DNA of 64,000 nt from contig NZ_RZMZ01000015.1 in assembly GCF_003992675.1 (NCBI RefSeq), positions 744,001-808,000 of the forward strand. Reading direction: 5' to 3'. The translations under genes and the position numbers were made by a program. The notes under the pieces are model-generated. The model did not search any database, was not told where the DNA came from, and was given only the letters and a program-made list of their open reading frames with translations. The stretch's first letter is position 1, and each line of letters opens with the position of its first letter. This stretch comes from Flagellimonas marinaquae. GTDB lineage: Bacteria; Bacteroidota; Bacteroidia; Flavobacteriales; Flavobacteriaceae. This document shows positions 60,284-64,000 of this stretch, piece after piece.

Positions 60284-61069
60284 TTAATTTGAACTAAAAT
60301 AACCTTTCATGATCCCTCGTTGCGAATCTCTAATAAATTGAAGAATCTCGTCTCTTTCTGGAGTCGCCTCCATCTCCGCCTCAATTATGGATGCCGCTTG
60401 GGAGTTGTTGTAGTTTTGTTGATACAGTATTCTATAGATGTTCTGGATTTCCCTAATCTTGTCGGATTCGAAACCCCTTCGTCGCAATCCAATGGAATTG
60501 ATGCCCACATAGGAAAGGGGCTCCCTTGCCGCCTTAACATATGGTGGCACATCTTTACGCACCAAGGAACCTCCAGTTACAAAGGCATGGTTACCTATAG
60601 ATACAAATTGGTGCACCGCTACCATTCCCGCCAAAACTACATTCTGACCAATGGTAACATGTCCTGCCAGGGTAGAATTATTACTGAAGATACAGCCATC
60701 CCCTACAAAACAATCGTGTGCCACGTGGCAATAGGCCATTATCAAGCAATTGTTTCCGATCACTGTTTTCATACGGTCGGAGGTACCTTTGTTTATGGTG
60801 GCACATTCCCGAATGGTGGTATTATCACCGATAACAACGGTGGTATCCTCTCCTTGATATTTTAAATCCTGGGGCATCGCAGAAATAACGGCTCCCGGAA
60901 AGATACTACAGTTCTTTCCGATTCTGGCCCCCTCCATAATGGTGACATTGGAACCAATCCAAGTTCCCTCCCCAATGGTTACATTGTTATGTATGGTGGT
61001 AAAGGGTTCAATAACCACGTTTTTTGCGATTTTGGCCCCTGGGTGAACATATGCTAATGGTTGGTTCAT
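60284..61069 (-). CDS. lpxA: UDP-N-acetylglucosamine O-acyltransferase
   Basis: The 261-residue enzyme starts lipid A by transferring a 3-hydroxyacyl chain to UDP-GlcNAc. Hexapeptide repeats run through PGAKIAKNVVIEPFTTIHNNVTIGEGTWIGSNVTI, and the catalytic His is in MAYCHVAHDCFVGDG. The C-terminal helices are typical. It starts right after the lpxC-fabZ stop. Confidence 0.96.
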   Translation of the reverse strand: MNQPLAYVHPGAKIAKNVVIEPFTTIHNNVTIGEGTWIGSNVTIMEGARIGKNCSIFPGAVISAMPQDLKYQGEDTTVVIGDNTTIRECATINKGTSDRMKTVIGNNCLIMAYCHVAHDCFVGDGCIFSNNSTLAGHVTIGQNVVLAGMVAVHQFVSIGNHAFVTGGSLVRKDVPPYVKAAREPLSYVGINSIGLRRRGFESDKIREIQNIYRILYQQNYNNSQAASIIEAEMEATPERDEILQFIRDSQRGIMKGYFSSN

Positions 61070-62482
61070 CTACGAATCTGTATTTTTTGTTTTTACAATC
61101 TGTGCCATCAACTCCGCCTCTGATACCAATTTCCCGTTGGCATACGCATAGGCTTGCATGTGGCAGATTCCCCGTCTTATCGGAGAAATCAAATCGCATT
61201 TAAATATTAAGGTATCCCCAGGAACTACTTGTTGCTTGAATTTCACCTTGTCAATCTTCATAAAGAAAGTAAGGTAGTTCTCTGGGTCCGGTACGGTGCT
61301 CAGCACCAAAATTCCTCCCGTCTGGGCCATTGCCTCTACCTGTAACACTCCGGGCATTACCGGCGCACCAGGGAAATGTCCCACGAAAAACGGCTCGTTC
61401 ATGGTCACGTTTTTCACGCCCACTACATGACTATCGGAGAGCTCCAAGATTTTATCCACCAACAAAAATGGCGGACGGTGCGGTAATCTTGCCATGATTT
61501 CATTCACGTCCATGAGTGGCTCTTGGTTCAGGTCGTAGCTGGGGACTTTATTTCTTTTTTCTATTTTAATGATTTTAGACAGTTTTTTGGCAAACTGTGT
61601 GTTTACAAAATGACCGGGCTTATTGGCAATGACTTTACCACGGATACGGGTTCCGGCCAAGGCCAAATCACCGATTACATCCAGAAGTTTATGCCGAGCG
61701 GCCTCATTCGGATGGTGTAAGGTCAAATTATCCAGAATTCCGTTGGGCTTCACGGAAAGCTTTTCCTTGCCGAAGGCCTTTTCCAATTTTTTCATGGTAG
61801 ATTCGGAAATTTCCTTATCCACATAAACGATTGCGTTATTCAAATCGCCACCTTTGATCAATCCGTTTTCCAACAGCATTTCCAGTTCATGCAAAAAACT
61901 AAAGGTGCGGGAATCTGCGATTTCGGTTTTAAAATCGGACATGGTTTCCAAAGTAGCGTTTTGAGTACCCAAAACTTTGGTTCCAAAATCGACCATGGTG
62001 GTCACTTGGTACTCATCGGCCGGTATAACGGTAATCTCACTTCCCGTGGTCTCATCTTTATAGGAAATTACGTCCTTTACCACATATTCCTCACGTTCCT
62101 GGTCCTGTTCCACGATACCTGCCTCTTCCAGGGCTTCAACAAAAAATTTGGAAGAACCGTCCATAATGGGTGGTTCTGGCGCATCCAATTCGATAAGTAC
62201 GTTGTCGATATCGAGACCCACTAGCGCAGCCAACACATGTTCGGAGGTATGGATCTTAACGCCATTTTTCTCCAAATTGGTCCCTCTTTGGGTATTTACC
62301 ACATAATTGGCATCGGCCTCAATGATGGGCTCTCCTTCCAAATCGATTCTTTTGAAGGCATAACCATGGTTTTCTTCGGCTGGAAGAAAGCTCATAATTA
62401 CATTTTCACCCGTATGTAATCCTACACCCTGTAGCGTCACTTTTTTCGCTATGGTGCGTTGTTTATTGCTTGGTTTGCTCAC
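61070..62482 (-). CDS. lpxC: Fused UDP-3-O-acyl-GlcNAc deacetylase and 3-hydroxyacyl-ACP dehydratase
   Basis: The 470-residue fusion joins LpxC (about residues 1-310) and FabZ (about 330-470). LpxC has the start KKVTLQGVGLHTGENV, zinc ligands in HTSEHVLAAL and HPNEAARHKLLDVIGDLALAG, and FabZ has LPHRPPFLLVDKI and HFPGAPVMPGVLQVEAMAQ with the catalytic His and Glu. LpxC commits lipid A synthesis and FabZ dehydrates the same class of hydroxyacyl chain. The fusion is standard in Bacteroidota. It overlaps lpxD by 20 bp. Confidence 0.96.
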   Translation of the reverse strand: MSKPSNKQRTIAKKVTLQGVGLHTGENVIMSFLPAEENHGYAFKRIDLEGEPIIEADANYVVNTQRGTNLEKNGVKIHTSEHVLAALVGLDIDNVLIELDAPEPPIMDGSSKFFVEALEEAGIVEQDQEREEYVVKDVISYKDETTGSEITVIPADEYQVTTMVDFGTKVLGTQNATLETMSDFKTEIADSRTFSFLHELEMLLENGLIKGGDLNNAIVYVDKEISESTMKKLEKAFGKEKLSVKPNGILDNLTLHHPNEAARHKLLDVIGDLALAGTRIRGKVIANKPGHFVNTQFAKKLSKIIKIEKRNKVPSYDLNQEPLMDVNEIMARLPHRPPFLLVDKILELSDSHVVGVKNVTMNEPFFVGHFPGAPVMPGVLQVEAMAQTGGILVLSTVPDPENYLTFFMKIDKVKFKQQVVPGDTLIFKCDLISPIRRGICHMQAYAYANGKLVSEAELMAQIVKTKNTDS

Positions 62483-63500
62483 CTTTTACTCTTTTTTCTA
62501 TGTTAGAGATTTGATTTGCCAGTTTGGGCAAATTCTTAAAGTGTACATATGATTTGTTGAAGTCGCCATAATTCAAGGCTGGAGATCCTTGCAGCACTTC
62601 ATCATCCTTTACGTTTCTTCCAATACCCGACTGGGCTTGGATACGGACCCTATCCCCTATGGTGATGTGCCCTACGATACCAACTTGGCCTCCGATCAAA
62701 CAATTTTTACCGATTTTAGTAGAACCGGCTACCCCTGTCTGGGCGGCTATGGCCGTGTTTTCTCCAATCTCCACATTGTGTGCGATTTGGATTTGATTGT
62801 CCAATTTCACGCCTTTGCGCAGAATGGTAGACCCTAAAGTGGCCCTGTCGATGGTCGTTCCTGCACCAACATCCACATTGTCTTCAATGATAACGTTTCC
62901 TGTCTGCGGCACCTTGCTGTATTCGCCATTGGCATTGGGGGTAAATCCAAAACCGTCGGCACCGATAATGGCTCCTCCATGTATCACGCAGTTGTTGCCA
63001 ATGATTGTCTCAGAGTATATCTTGGCACCAGCAAAAACAACCACATTATCTCCAATTCGTACATTGTCACCAATATACGCGTTGGGATAGACTTTAACGT
63101 TATTTCCAATTTTTACATTGTCGCCCAAATAGGCGAACGCTCCCAAATAGAATTCGTCACCGTACGAGGCTGTTTCGGAGATATAGCAAGGATTTTCAAC
63201 CCCAACTTTGTTGTTTTTAACCTGGTTGTAATATTCCAAAAGCTTGGAAAAGGATTTGTAGGCATCTTCAACCTTGATCAAAGTGGTTGAAATGGATTGC
63301 TCTGGCACAAAGTCCTTGTTTACTATGGTTATGGAGGCTTTGGTGGAATAAATGTAAGAGGTGTATTTTGGATTGGCCAAAAAGGTCAAAGAGCCTTTTT
63401 CGCCTTCTTCAATCTTGGATAGTTTATGGACAGCGATTTGAGGATTTCCCTCAACTTCCCCTTCTAAGATTCCGGCAATTTGGGTAGCTGTAAATTTCAT
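62463..63500 (-). CDS. lpxD: UDP-3-O-acylglucosamine N-acyltransferase
   Basis: The 345-residue enzyme adds the second hydroxyacyl chain. It has the uridine-binding N-terminal domain (FTATQIAGILEGEVEGNPQIAVHKLSKIEEGEKGSLTFLANPKYTSYI), then left-handed helix repeats and the catalytic-region DNQIQIAHNVEIGENTAIAAQTGVAG. Its end overlaps lpxC-fabZ by 20 bp. The HD gene precedes it by 23 bp. Confidence 0.96.
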   Translation of the reverse strand: MKFTATQIAGILEGEVEGNPQIAVHKLSKIEEGEKGSLTFLANPKYTSYIYSTKASITIVNKDFVPEQSISTTLIKVEDAYKSFSKLLEYYNQVKNNKVGVENPCYISETASYGDEFYLGAFAYLGDNVKIGNNVKVYPNAYIGDNVRIGDNVVVFAGAKIYSETIIGNNCVIHGGAIIGADGFGFTPNANGEYSKVPQTGNVIIEDNVDVGAGTTIDRATLGSTILRKGVKLDNQIQIAHNVEIGENTAIAAQTGVAGSTKIGKNCLIGGQVGIVGHITIGDRVRIQAQSGIGRNVKDDEVLQGSPALNYGDFNKSYVHFKNLPKLANQISNIEKRVKGEQTKQ

Positions 63501-63523
63501 TGGTGCAAAAGTAACAAAATTTG

Positions 63524-64000
63524 TTAAACGGCTTTCTTCGGATAACAGCTGTAATATTTGGTGACGGTTTTTGCCAACGCTTTTAGGCTTAGCTGGTCCG
63601 ACTCCTTTAACACATCTGAAACTTTTCCGTTCTTTTTCAAAATCTGAATCGCCTCGTCCCTGCTGTAGGCCCTATTGGAAATTTCTCCTTCAAAGACAAA
63701 ATTGGAAGCTTCTTCAACGGAAAGATCATGATTTTTGATGATCCAATCCAATTTTTCCTTCAATTTTTCTTGCGCTATGGGCCGCTTTTTCACTTTGACG
63801 TGCAAAAGTCTTCGCTCCAACAACATACCGCACAATTTGGAAAGCACAAAATCATCGTCCGATTGCCAGCTTTTTAGTGCTCCCAAAATATCAATGTCAT
63901 CCAATTTCGCGAATGTTTCCAACACTTGTTTGTCAAAGTTTAAGGTACCATTGTTCTTTAAAAAAAACAATAGCGGCTCACTGCCGGGAAGATTTTTTCC
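63524..64000 (-). CDS. C-terminal part of an HD-domain protein, cut by the window edge
   Basis: The frame is open to the last base of the window, so the gene continues beyond it; the visible 158 residues end YPKKAV. The visible part has helical patterns (FVLSKLCGMLLERRLLHVKVKKRPI and DEAIQILKKNGKVSDVLKESDQLSLKALAK) that I recall from the HD-domain phosphohydrolase gene that precedes lpxD in this family. The HD motif itself is outside the window, so the assignment rests on order and pattern. Confidence 0.6.
   Translation of the reverse strand, partial: GKNLPGSEPLLFFLKNNGTLNFDKQVLETFAKLDDIDILGALKSWQSDDDFVLSKLCGMLLERRLLHVKVKKRPIAQEKLKEKLDWIIKNHDLSVEEASNFVFEGEISNRAYSRDEAIQILKKNGKVSDVLKESDQLSLKALAKTVTKYYSCYPKKAV

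Overview
The window looks like a chromosome segment of a marine member of the Flavobacteriaceae (Bacteroidota), close to the Muricauda/Allomuricauda or Maribacter type. The reasons are the short, roughly 286-residue sigma-70 factors that begin MRQLKI, fused lpxC-fabZ, hisIE and hisB genes, many Bacteroidota-style lipoproteins and DUF1080 proteins, AT-rich spacers, few Shine-Dalgarno sites and a TAnnTTTG-type promoter box before the his operon. The genus is inferred from gene content, not from a database match. I found no rRNA, tRNA, prophage or CRISPR array.

Layout. 1-9.9 kb holds stress and redox genes (OsmC, a ferredoxin-reductase-like flavoprotein, CIA30, two DoxX proteins), a first sigma-70 factor, an aldehyde dehydrogenase, two lipoproteins, and a trehalase divergent from a GntR regulator. 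10-14 kb has mobA and an odd moaD, a von Willebrand lipoprotein and two DUF1080 proteins. 14.1-19.1 kb is a compact five-gene minus-strand run (pirin, haem/FG-GAP lipoprotein, 3D-domain lipoprotein, amidase, M14 carboxypeptidase) that suggests envelope or murein work. 19-33.5 kb contains serine hydrolases, menB, a GH3 glucosidase with a divergent Nudix-type regulator and paired operators, a glycosyltransferase, a helicase and a second sigma-70 factor. 33.5-35 kb is an unrecognised minus-strand group: a degenerate Hpt-like protein, a 117-residue protein and two tandem paralogous mini-ORFs of 32 and 33 residues. 35-42.3 kb has a dipeptidase, thioesterase, DUF72, a toxin-antitoxin pair, DUF2461 and the cysE-cysM pair. 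42.3-45 kb is a MoxR-type ATPase plus von Willebrand pair.

45-53.8 kb is the complete histidine operon (hisG-D-C-B-H-[GNAT]-A-[DinB]-[GIY-YIG]-F-IE). It is headed by a 17-codon leader peptide with three consecutive histidines, an 11-bp terminator hairpin and a leader segment able to pair with the terminator's 5' arm, so it reads as a complete attenuator. 53.8-64 kb carries an SPFH protein, a membrane von Willebrand protein, fabG, sucD, and the lipid A run lpxD-lpxC/fabZ-lpxA-efp-lpxD2, behind the 3' part of an HD-domain gene that runs off the right edge.

Two dispersed repeat families recur in the spacers: MITE-like elements with GTCAGTTCGAGTG-type ends, and two-hairpin REP-like elements clustered around the GIY-YIG gene inside the his operon. 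A 128-bp module containing the end of a 25-codon ORF and a terminator occurs twice after a serine hydrolase gene. The items most worth following up are the his attenuator, the tandem mini-ORFs with the Hpt-like gene, the duplicated mini-ORF/terminator module, and the Nudix regulator with its operators.
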